In this document: one piece after another, positions 1 to 5,699 of the stretch | Numbering within the stretch: the first letter of the stretch is position 1 | Layout: every line of letters begins with the position of its first letter | The notes under the pieces: generated by a model | Seen by the model: the letters and a program-made list of their open reading frames with translations, nothing else | What the model was told of the DNA's origin: nothing | Databases searched by the model: none | Source: an uncultured Bacteroidales bacterium | Lineage (GTDB): Bacteria > Bacteroidota > Bacteroidia > Bacteroidales > WCHB1-69 | Assembly (NCBI GenBank): GCA_900321845.1 | Contig: ONXT01000223.1 | Span: 1 to 5,699 of the forward strand | Direction of reading: 5' to 3' | Length of the DNA: 5,699 bases | Program-made: the position numbers and the translations under genes

Positions 1-430
1 AGACGGCTTCCTGCGTCAATTCGGGGTCGCAGTTGGGCTTGTCCACTTTGTTGATGACCACGATGGGCTTCAAACCGAGTTCAATGGCCTTTTGGCAAAC
101 GAAGCGCGTTTGGGGCATCGGCCCTTCAAGGGCGTCCACAATCAGCAGTACGCCGTCGGCCATGTTGAGCACGCGTTCCACCTCGCCGCCAAAGTCGCTG
201 TGGCCTGGCGTGTCGATAATGTTAATCTTGTAATCCTTGTAACGGATGGAAACATTTTTGGAGAGGATGGTGATGCCTCGCTCACGTTCCAGGTCGTTGT
301 TGTCAAGAAGGAGTTCTTGCTGCTGTTGGTCCTTACGGAAAAGATTGCTCTGGTAAAGAAAGCGGTCAACGAGCGTGGTTTTGCCGTGATCGACGTGCGC
401 GATAATTGCTATGTTTTTGATTTTCTGCAC
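1..430 (-). CDS. typA: Translational GTPase TypA/BipA, N-terminal part (3' end beyond window)
   Basis: This is the first 143 codons of a ribosome-associated GTPase of the EF-G/LepA/TypA superfamily; the family binds the 70S ribosome and supports ribosome assembly and stress adaptation. Visible GTPase motifs are the P-loop AHVDHGKT (residues 11-18), the switch I Thr54 in ERGITILSKN, DTPGH (73-77) and NKVD (127-130). The stretches LERERGITILSKN and FGGEVERVLNMADGV, followed by EGPMPQTRFV, are the TypA version of these motifs and separate it from LepA and EF-G. The start is read as GTG at 430-428: an in-frame TAA lies five codons upstream, no ATG lies between, and the protein then begins QKIKNIAIIAHVDHGKT as expected. 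The frame is intact to the window edge; the rest of the GTPase domain and the domains II, III, V and C-terminal are outside. A run of four Gln (35-38) lies before switch I. A promoter-like box sits about 35 bases upstream. Family assignment is secure; start choice is fairly secure. Confidence 0.95.
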   Translation of the reverse strand, partial: MQKIKNIAIIAHVDHGKTTLVDRFLYQSNLFRKDQQQQELLLDNNDLERERGITILSKNVSIRYKDYKINIIDTPGHSDFGGEVERVLNMADGVLLIVDALEGPMPQTRFVCQKAIELGLKPIVVINKVDKPNCDPELTQEAV

Positions 431-461
431 TTTATAATGAGTTTAATTCATTTTTTTAAGG

Positions 462-478
462 GTGCAAAAATACGAAAA
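462..478 (-). promoter_or_regulatory. Bacteroidota-type promoter -7 region upstream of typA
   Basis: Read on the minus strand this is TTTTCGTATTTTTGCAC, containing TATTTTTG (465-472), an exact match to the TAnnTTTG -7 consensus described for Bacteroides. If transcription starts about seven bases downstream, the typA leader would be roughly 25-30 bases. No good -33 TTTG is seen at the usual 19-20 base spacing; that area is only T-rich. The same 17 bases, with one mismatch, occur upstream of the 493-residue gene at 2636-2652. The role is inferred from position and consensus. Confidence 0.6.
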
Positions 479-532
479 AATGAAAAACGATGTATGATTG
501 ACAGCCGATAATGTGATTTTTTTTGCTGAGTC

Positions 533-1141
533 TCACTTGTCTCGGTTGTCGTGGCAGTCGCAGGTGGAAGTGAATTCGATTTTGGTGTAGGGGAGGAGCT
601 CTTCCATTCGCTCCAACTCGGAATCACGCAGGTCGATTTGTCGTAAGTCAATGGTCTTCAGTGTGTTTTTGAGATTGCTGATACTTTCAGGAAGTACATA
701 CAGCGGATTTTCCCATGCATCGATGTAGGTGAGCTCTTGCAGATTCCCGATGCTTTCGGGCAAGGATTCGATGATGTTTCTGCTGATGACCAGTGTTTTC
801 AAGTGTGTGAGCCGACCGAGAGATTCCGGCAGACGGACGAGGTGGTTGCCAGAGACGTTCAGATATTCCAAGTTCTGCAATTCTCCGATTCTGCTGTTCA
901 GCACGGCCAATTTGCAGCGTTGCGCATGCAATTCCTGCAGACGGGTGAGCTGGAAAATCTCCTCTGGGAGAGAATCTCCCTTAAATCTCAATTTCAGGCG
1001 ATATACTTCGTCTGGATTTTTCAGAGCCTCCTCCAGCGAGGTGAAAACAGGCTTCTCCTTCAGTTGCGCTTCCGAAAGGCGTTGTGCATTCGTTGTTAAT
1101 AATGCAAAAACCACTCCTAAAAATGCAATTGCCCGTTTCAT
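533..1141 (-). CDS. Secreted leucine-rich repeat protein, 202 aa
   Basis: This is a small exported LRR protein; LRR domains are protein-binding scaffolds, and the partner is unknown. Residues 1-19 form a signal peptide (MKR, then hydrophobic AIAFLGVVFALL, likely cleavage TNA|QR), so it should act in the periplasm or outside the cell. From about residue 46 leucine-rich repeats follow with clear 23-residue periodicity: units begin near residues 68, 91, 114, 137 and 161, with the pattern LxxLxVSxNxLxxLPESLGxLxx, and a partial unit precedes them. The C-terminus is a short polar tail with two close Cys (CDCHDNRDK). The start is taken as ATG at 1141-1139, because it opens the signal peptide and overlaps the stop of the upstream gene by one base (TAATG). 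The reading frame is open further upstream to 1483, but that extension lies inside the neighbouring gene and has no LRR or signal features. Likely co-translated with the 493-residue protein. No lipobox, transmembrane anchor or sorting domain is seen. Confidence 0.9.
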   Translation of the reverse strand: MKRAIAFLGVVFALLTTNAQRLSEAQLKEKPVFTSLEEALKNPDEVYRLKLRFKGDSLPEEIFQLTRLQELHAQRCKLAVLNSRIGELQNLEYLNVSGNHLVRLPESLGRLTHLKTLVISRNIIESLPESIGNLQELTYIDAWENPLYVLPESISNLKNTLKTIDLRQIDLRDSELERMEELLPYTKIEFTSTCDCHDNRDK

Positions 1142-2622
1142 TAGCGATACTCTAATTTGTTGAGATGGAACACGTAACGCTTGGCCTTGATCGCTTTGTC
1201 GCGGTTGCGGATATATTGGTAGCCCGAAACGAGAAAATAGTTCCCGTACCACGGCTCGATTTCTGTATCCACGTTGTATTCCACCACATCTCGACTGCTC
1301 TTCGATTCGATGTTGATGGCGGAGATTTTTTCCAGGATGTCGTAACCACTCACCAACATGCTCAGAATCCGGTTGTTGCGCGGATAGTAGATCAGCGTCT
1401 CGCCATTTTCGAGAAAAGAGAGGTGAACAATCGGATAAAGTTGCTTGGTTACGAGATTGTTGAACTGCAAATAGTTGTCCCACAGCAGGATGCCGTTCTG
1501 GTCGAAAGTGGTGATGTAGGCGTTCACGTGCTGGTAGCCGATGAAAGTGGTGGTGCCGGCGTCTCCGAAGTAGCCGTAGCCGTAATAGGGGTCGTAGCCG
1601 TGGTAGGAGTAGTCGTATTCGGGGTAGAAAACCTCGGTGGCGAGGGCGTACTGGTTGTTTCCGCTGGCCGTCCGCCCAACCAGGACTTGCAGATTCAGAT
1701 TGCTGCTCGCTTTCTTGTTGTCGTCGGGGGATTTCGTCTTAAGATTGGCGTAGTTGTAGAAATGGGCACTTTCGAGCTCCCAGCCGTGAAGCAGCATACT
1801 GTAAACGCCTGAGTGCAGGTTGGAGGAGTACCTGTCCTGCAGAGTATTATAGGTTCCGAGCAGCAACGTGGTGTCGGCATTGATGACCGTCGCCCGCGCT
1901 GAGTTGTAAATGTGGTCGCCTTTGTTGACTGCTTTGTCCAGAAAATTCTGGATCCGTGCCTTTTTGGTCAGATAATTGTATTCATAGAGGAAAACTCCGC
2001 TCGGATCCTCGCTTTTCGCTTGCGTCAATCCGACCAGCCAGCGATGGTTGAAAGTGTCGGGCACGCAGAATTCCATCCGATAGGGAAAGATGTCCCCCAA
2101 GCTGTACAATTTGTCTAAATCGTTGTGGTAGAAATAGATACTGTCTTTCTTGTTGTCACCTGCGTGGATGACGATTTCATTGTCGATGCCAAAAATCTCA
2201 TATACCTCGCGGTTCTGCAATTCCTTGATTTCCCGGGTGTTGTAATGGTGGTCGCTGAGTTGTATGGTTACGAGGAAGTTGCGGACGCGCTCTTTTTTAG
2301 GAAATCTTTTTTGAAAAAATAGATAGAGGTAATTATTTGATTTTGAATAAGATATGTATTCTGTATAGATGGGGAAATCGATGGTGAAGTGGTAGTTCTT
2401 CTGGAAATTGGTGTCGTAATGTACAAAAGCCCACGTCAACGAATCGGGCTTGGGGGAGTTGGCAGGGTAAAAAACGAGCACACCCTCCTCCTGCATATTG
2501 GCGAACTGGTAGTCGTTCTGGTCTTTGGCCGACTCCAGTTCGATGCGAAGCGGTTCGTCAGACTGCGCCCACATCATAAAGGGCGTCAATAATAAAAGTA
2601 GAAGAAGTGTTCTTTTCAGCAT
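1141..2622 (-). CDS. Secreted protein of unknown function, 493 aa
   Basis: I do not recognise a family. What can be seen is a strong signal peptide at residues 1-19 (MLKR, seven consecutive Leu, then TPFMMWA|QS), so the protein is exported. The mature part has no further membrane segment, is rich in aromatic residues and Asn, and appears mostly beta-stranded, with many alternating hydrophobic stretches such as YLYLFFQKRF and ETLIYYP. A repeated-blade (propeller-like) fold is possible but not shown. A Tyr/Gly-rich segment occupies residues 333-352, with nine Tyr in 20 positions. The C-terminus (RYVFHLNKLEYR) shows no sorting signal that I recognise. The ATG at 2622-2620 is preceded by a promoter-like box ending about 16 bases upstream, implying a very short leader. 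The stop overlaps the ATG of the LRR gene by one base, so the two probably form an operon. Codon use looks like that of the neighbours and the frame is uninterrupted. Coding status is well supported; function is unknown. Confidence 0.88.
   Translation of the reverse strand: MLKRTLLLLLLLTPFMMWAQSDEPLRIELESAKDQNDYQFANMQEEGVLVFYPANSPKPDSLTWAFVHYDTNFQKNYHFTIDFPIYTEYISYSKSNNYLYLFFQKRFPKKERVRNFLVTIQLSDHHYNTREIKELQNREVYEIFGIDNEIVIHAGDNKKDSIYFYHNDLDKLYSLGDIFPYRMEFCVPDTFNHRWLVGLTQAKSEDPSGVFLYEYNYLTKKARIQNFLDKAVNKGDHIYNSARATVINADTTLLLGTYNTLQDRYSSNLHSGVYSMLLHGWELESAHFYNYANLKTKSPDDNKKASSNLNLQVLVGRTASGNNQYALATEVFYPEYDYSYHGYDPYYGYGYFGDAGTTTFIGYQHVNAYITTFDQNGILLWDNYLQFNNLVTKQLYPIVHLSFLENGETLIYYPRNNRILSMLVSGYDILEKISAINIESKSSRDVVEYNVDTEIEPWYGNYFLVSGYQYIRNRDKAIKAKRYVFHLNKLEYR
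1567..1626 (-). repeat. Tyr/Gly-rich low-complexity segment within the 493-aa protein
   Basis: These bases encode residues 333-352, in which Tyr occupies 9 of 20 positions, interspersed with Gly, Asp, Pro and His (for example YDPYYGYGYF). At DNA level the plus strand shows repeated GTAGCCGTAGCCG-like units. It lies in the middle of the protein, between segments with ordinary composition, and looks like a flexible or aromatic loop inserted in a beta-rich fold. Such segments can vary in length between strains; that is inference. Confidence 0.5.
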
Positions 2623-2635
2623 CTTTTGAAATCGC

Positions 2636-2652
2636 GTGCAAAAGTACGAAAA
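2636..2652 (-). promoter_or_regulatory. Bacteroidota-type promoter -7 region upstream of the secreted-protein pair
   Basis: On the minus strand this reads TTTTCGTACTTTTGCAC, with TACTTTTG (2639-2646) matching TAnnTTTG exactly. It lies between the tadA stop and the ATG at 2622 and would give a leader of only about 10 bases. A convincing -33 TTTG is not visible at the expected distance. Sixteen of 17 bases are identical to the box upstream of typA, which strengthens both calls. It suggests that the 493-aa and LRR genes are transcribed separately from tadA. Confidence 0.6.
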
Positions 2653-2701
2653 GACTTTGATTTTGGCATTGGCTTTGAAAGAAAAGTGTGAAACGTTCGT
2701 C

Positions 2702-3145
2702 TTATTTCGTGATTCTTTTCTTTTCGAAGAAGGATTTCATGATGATTTCGCATTCTTCGCCGAGCACGCCGCTTCGGATCACGGTTTTGGGGTGCAGAAC
2801 AGGGGAGTTGAGGGTGGTGAAACCGCGTTTGGGGTCGCTTGCCCCATAGACGAGCGTGCCGAGTTGCGCCCATGCGATGGCCCCCGCGCACATCACGCAA
2901 GGCTCTACTGTGACATATAACGTACAGTCATTCAAGTACTTGGCGCCGAGGTGGTTGGCGGCTGCAGTGATGGCCTCCATTTCGGCGTGCGCCGTCACGT
3001 CGTTCAGCAGTTGCGTGTGGTTGTGCCCGCGCGCAATCACCTTGTTGTTCAACACAATCACCGCCCCGATGGGAATCTCATCCTCCGTCAGTGCCTCTTC
3101 CGCCTCCATAAGCGCCATCTTCATAAAATAGTCGTCGCTAAACAT
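2702..3145 (-). CDS. tadA: tRNA adenosine(34) deaminase TadA
   Basis: This cytoplasmic zinc enzyme converts adenosine to inosine at the wobble position of tRNA-Arg(ACG), allowing one tRNA to read several codons. The 147-residue length is typical. The cytidine/deoxycytidylate deaminase fold signature is complete: HAE at residues 53-55 (zinc ligand His53, proton-shuttle Glu55) and PCVMC at 82-86 (zinc ligands Cys83 and Cys86). Other family features are EIPIGAVIV (23-31), the Asn in GHNHTQ (41-45 region), a TAHAEMEAI context and the YGASDPKRG segment (100-108). These distinguish TadA from free-base or nucleoside deaminases, although guanine deaminase-like relatives share the zinc motif. The ATG at 3145-3143 gives the usual short N-terminal helix (DDYFMKMALMEAEEA). 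It follows the GH20 gene by 56 bases with no clear promoter box between, so read-through from that gene is possible; a functional link is not implied. Confidence 0.96.
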   Translation of the reverse strand: MFSDDYFMKMALMEAEEALTEDEIPIGAVIVLNNKVIARGHNHTQLLNDVTAHAEMEAITAAANHLGAKYLNDCTLYVTVEPCVMCAGAIAWAQLGTLVYGASDPKRGFTTLNSPVLHPKTVIRSGVLGEECEIIMKSFFEKKRITK

Positions 3146-3201
3146 AATGGTTAAAGTATGATGTATGATGGTAATTCATTCGTCCAAGGTCTTCCCCTTC
3201 A

Positions 3202-5699
3202 CTATTGCACAATGATTTCGTCCATGAAAATAAAGGATGGCGAGCCGGCGGCGGCATGTTCTTTCGGCAGTGCGCCCGGATTCTTCACCTTGATCATCAA
3301 GTACTGGGTTTTGATTTTGAGCTTCTGCAGTTTGAGTTCACCGATGCGGTTCCCTGAAATCTGTTCTATATCAAAATGTTGTGTGCGAATCTGTTTGTAA
3401 CTTTCCCCGTCTTTGCTGGTGTAGATCTCCACCTCTTCGGGCGCGAGAATCCAGTCGTTGAAGTTTTGAAGGTAGCGGATGGTGACGGAGTGGATGTCGG
3501 TGGGGGTGTCGAAGTGCAGATGGCAGGCGACATCCTGCCCTTGGTAGCCCTGCCAGTGTCCGTCCTTGTAATCGGAACTGCCGAGTTCGCCGTCGCAGAG
3601 CGCTTGGTCGCCGCCGCCGCTGTATGCCGCGCGATAAGTGCTGTACTGCGCGTCGATTTTGGCCAGCTTACCGATTCCTTTGTGATGCAGGATGTATTTC
3701 TCGTTTCGGACCGCAATCACGCTGTCGTTGCGAAATTTTCTGTAAATGTCTGAATCTCCGATGGTTAGCGTTCTGACGGTGCAGGATTGGGTGAGGGTGA
3801 TGGGGCGCTCATAAACGGGCGACTGCGCGGTCGGTTCGCTGCCGTCCAACGTGTAGTGGATGGGAATGTTGTTGAACAGAGTGCGCAGGGTCACTTCCAA
3901 GCTGTTCCCGTTGTGTGCGGTTTCGATGAAAACCTGCTGGGGTGCTTCGTTCAAACGCGAAATCAAACGGTCGTATCTCTGTGCAACCCTGTCGCGCCAA
4001 TAGTTGCGGTATTGCAAGTCCCACAGATGCAGGTAGTCTTGTTTCAGCCCCTGAAGGTAGTAGGTCAAATCGTTAATGCCATTCATTGTGGTTTCAAACT
4101 CCCTGTCCGTGGCAGTCTCGGGTTTTGTGTAATAATTATAAAGGTAGAATTGGAAGCGGCGGAGCATGAAGTTCACAAGCAGTCGTGAGGCGGCATTCAT
4201 TGCACCGTAAATCTGTTCGGAATTTTCGTATTGCGCCTCTTCCGAAAGTATAAGTTTTTGTAACTCAATGGTTTTCATGGATGCAAAGCGTTCCCGCTTG
4301 AGGTTCGCCAGCATTTCGTCCGTCATTTGCGGGGGCAGGAATTGCAGCGGTTGGAAATTCCAAAGCGAACTGGTGTTGTAGATTTCGGGCACCGCTGACT
4401 GTTCGTAAGTGGAGACGATTCGTATGAAGTCGGCGATGATGTTCTCGTTGTTATAAAAATGGAAGAACTGGAAATTGAAGTTGGTGTCGAAGACGCTCAG
4501 ACGTTGATTCCGCTCATTTTCAGCGTCTCCATGTGTCGTATGCTGAATGGGTTTCCATGCCATCTCCGCGCCCCAGCCAAGTGCGTGCCAGGCACTGCTG
4601 ACCAGCGCTTCGCCAGAATCGTTCCAAGCAGTGTTGATCAACCCCTTCGCCCCTAACTGGTAGCCGTCGCGCGCCATGTTGCAGATGTTCTTCTCGTAAC
4701 TCGCCATGATGGGGAAGACTGTGCTCCACATGCTCACGCCTGGCACCACCATGAAGTCGTAGCCTGCGTCGCGGAACGGCTCTATCATCCCTTGGAAACT
4801 GTCGGCGGGGCCGTAACTCCAGACCAGCATGAGGATGTCTTTCGGCAATTTCCGCATGATTGTGCTGTCTTTCAATACGATGTCGCCCCACATCAGCGTG
4901 CGGCGGTTTCTCTTTTTCAGGATGTCGTAAACTTTGAGAATATGCTCCACATAAACATTCCCCGCCCCGTGCTTCTTCACGAAATTTTTCGCATTCCCTG
5001 TTCCAAGTGCCTCTGTCTCATCGCAATTGATGTTGAAGAGGAGAGACGAGTAGCACTGCATCTCCTCATCCAGAATATTCTCCAGAAAAGTGTAGGTTTC
5101 AGGTTCGGCAGGGTTGAGATTGTATTTGCTGTCGGCAAGATAGGCATATTTCGGGTTGCTCAATATCTTTTCAAAATGGGCGAAACACTGCTGGTTTCCA
5201 ACCACTTCCACATAGTAATTCCGAGCGTATTCCGTCAGCTCCTTGATCTCTTCCGGTGTGAGCGCATCTGCCGGTGCGTAGTCGTAAGTGCTTGACTTGA
5301 AAGTGTTTTCAGTATATAGCGTGAGCAGGTTCAATTTGAATTCCGAAAGAATCTGAATCTGTTTTTTCAGATACTCCATGGTGATGATGGGGCCGCGGCT
5401 GATGTCAACCATCCACCCTCGTTTTTGCAAATTCGGGTAGTCGTAAATATCCATGCAGGGAATCTCAACGCTTTGGTCATCAAACCATTCGCGGCAATTG
5501 TAGCGGTAGAGTTGCTTCAAACTCTGAAGCCCGTAGAAGAAACCCTCTGCAGTAGCCGCCCCGATGGTAATCACATTCTCTTTTACTTGAATGGTATAGG
5601 CTTGGTCGGGATTGTCAATGTCGGGACGGGGACGGTGAATCTGAAACACGATGGCCGGATTGTCAGTCCACTCCTCCAAATTATTCACGACCGAATCCG
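3202..5699 (-). CDS. Glycoside hydrolase family 20 protein (beta-N-acetylhexosaminidase-like) with C-terminal CHB_HEX_C and F5/8 type C domains, 5' end beyond window
   Basis: This is a large enzyme predicted to remove terminal beta-linked N-acetylhexosamines from glycans; Bacteroidota homologues are usually exported. The frame is open to the right edge, so the true start and any signal peptide are missing; the GTG at 5688-5686 is internal and is used here only to number residues. In order: the end of a GH20 N-terminal alpha/beta domain (about 1-75; ENVITIGAATAEGFFYGLQS), a catalytic TIM barrel (about 85-385) opening with QKRGWMVDISRGP and containing the Asp-Glu pair D223-E224 in NINCDETEALG, then MWGDI, LVWSYGP and TAWNDSGE; a mostly helical region (about 400-580); a chitobiase-type C-terminal beta domain (about 583-648; HYTLDGSEPT, SPVYERPITL); and an F5/8 type C, discoidin-like domain (about 676-828), often carbohydrate-binding. 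In GH20 the Asp orients the substrate acetamido group and the Glu is the acid/base. The context here is CDET rather than the classical GGDE, so the exact substrate is uncertain. The stop is TAG, 56 bases before tadA. Confidence 0.9.
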   Translation of the reverse strand, partial: DSVVNNLEEWTDNPAIVFQIHRPRPDIDNPDQAYTIQVKENVITIGAATAEGFFYGLQSLKQLYRYNCREWFDDQSVEIPCMDIYDYPNLQKRGWMVDISRGPIITMEYLKKQIQILSEFKLNLLTLYTENTFKSSTYDYAPADALTPEEIKELTEYARNYYVEVVGNQQCFAHFEKILSNPKYAYLADSKYNLNPAEPETYTFLENILDEEMQCYSSLLFNINCDETEALGTGNAKNFVKKHGAGNVYVEHILKVYDILKKRNRRTLMWGDIVLKDSTIMRKLPKDILMLVWSYGPADSFQGMIEPFRDAGYDFMVVPGVSMWSTVFPIMASYEKNICNMARDGYQLGAKGLINTAWNDSGEALVSSAWHALGWGAEMAWKPIQHTTHGDAENERNQRLSVFDTNFNFQFFHFYNNENIIADFIRIVSTYEQSAVPEIYNTSSLWNFQPLQFLPPQMTDEMLANLKRERFASMKTIELQKLILSEEAQYENSEQIYGAMNAASRLLVNFMLRRFQFYLYNYYTKPETATDREFETTMNGINDLTYYLQGLKQDYLHLWDLQYRNYWRDRVAQRYDRLISRLNEAPQQVFIETAHNGNSLEVTLRTLFNNIPIHYTLDGSEPTAQSPVYERPITLTQSCTVRTLTIGDSDIYRKFRNDSVIAVRNEKYILHHKGIGKLAKIDAQYSTYRAAYSGGGDQALCDGELGSSDYKDGHWQGYQGQDVACHLHFDTPTDIHSVTIRYLQNFNDWILAPEEVEIYTSKDGESYKQIRTQHFDIEQISGNRIGELKLQKLKIKTQYLMIKVKNPGALPKEHAAAGSPSFIFMDEIIVQ

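Noticed and set aside
92..511. Plus-strand open frame of 139 codons at the left end
   Set aside because: It is antisense to typA for most of its length, and the minus strand there encodes an unmistakable GTPase with all motifs. Its composition and ending look like a shadow frame.
472..532. Possible terminator after the LRR gene
   Set aside because: There is an A-rich/T-rich tract, but no stem with convincing pairing was found before it.
1142..1483. N-terminal extension of the LRR reading frame
   Set aside because: The frame is open here, but it overlaps the end of the 493-aa gene and would bury the signal peptide that starts at 1141.
1165..1812. Plus-strand open frame of 215 codons opposite the 493-aa gene
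   Set aside because: It is Val-rich, with the low-complexity pattern expected from the reverse of Tyr/Asn/Asp-rich codons, has no recognisable domain, and lies antisense to a gene with a clear signal peptide and operon context.
3151..3158. TACTTTAA on the minus strand as a promoter -7 box for tadA
   Set aside because: Only the first part matches TAnnTTTG (the last two bases differ), and no -33 element was seen, so it is not called.
3156..3169. Tandem seven-base repeat (GTATGAT twice) between the GH20 gene and tadA
   Set aside because: Two short copies in an AT-rich spacer are expected by chance, and no function is suggested.
4792..5295. Plus-strand open frame of 167 codons opposite the GH20 catalytic domain
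   Set aside because: The minus strand encodes conserved GH20 motifs throughout this stretch; the plus-strand product shows no recognisable features.

Overview
The window looks like chromosomal DNA from a member of the Bacteroidota, most likely Bacteroidales. Three things point there. Two intergenic regions carry near-identical promoter-like boxes of the TAnnTTTG type, the -7 consensus known from Bacteroides. Clear Shine-Dalgarno sequences are not evident. Two exported proteins have signal peptides ending in Ala-Gln, and a multidomain GH20-type glycosidase with a discoidin-like C-terminus is present. The genus cannot be told from this sequence.

All five genes lie on the minus strand, so transcription runs from high to low coordinates. 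In that order they are: (1) a large glycoside hydrolase family 20 protein, cut by the right edge of the window, with a GH20 N-terminal domain, a catalytic barrel, a chitobiase-type C-terminal beta domain and an F5/8 type C (discoidin) domain; (2) after 56 bases, tadA, the tRNA adenosine deaminase; (3) after 79 bases containing a promoter-like box, a 493-residue secreted protein of unknown function; (4) overlapping it by one base (TAATG), a 202-residue secreted leucine-rich-repeat protein; (5) after 102 bases containing a second promoter-like box, the N-terminal 143 codons of typA/bipA, a ribosome-associated GTPase cut by the left edge.

Functionally the window mixes housekeeping translation genes (tadA, typA) with a glycan-degrading enzyme and a small two-gene unit of exported proteins. 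The unknown/LRR pair is the least explained part: translational coupling and shared export signals suggest a joint role in the envelope, but nothing in the sequence gives a biochemical function. No RNA genes, insertion sequences, CRISPR arrays or attachment sites were seen. No gene-free stretch exceeds about 100 bases, and the plus strand holds only antisense shadow frames. I found no strong evidence of an exotic new system here.
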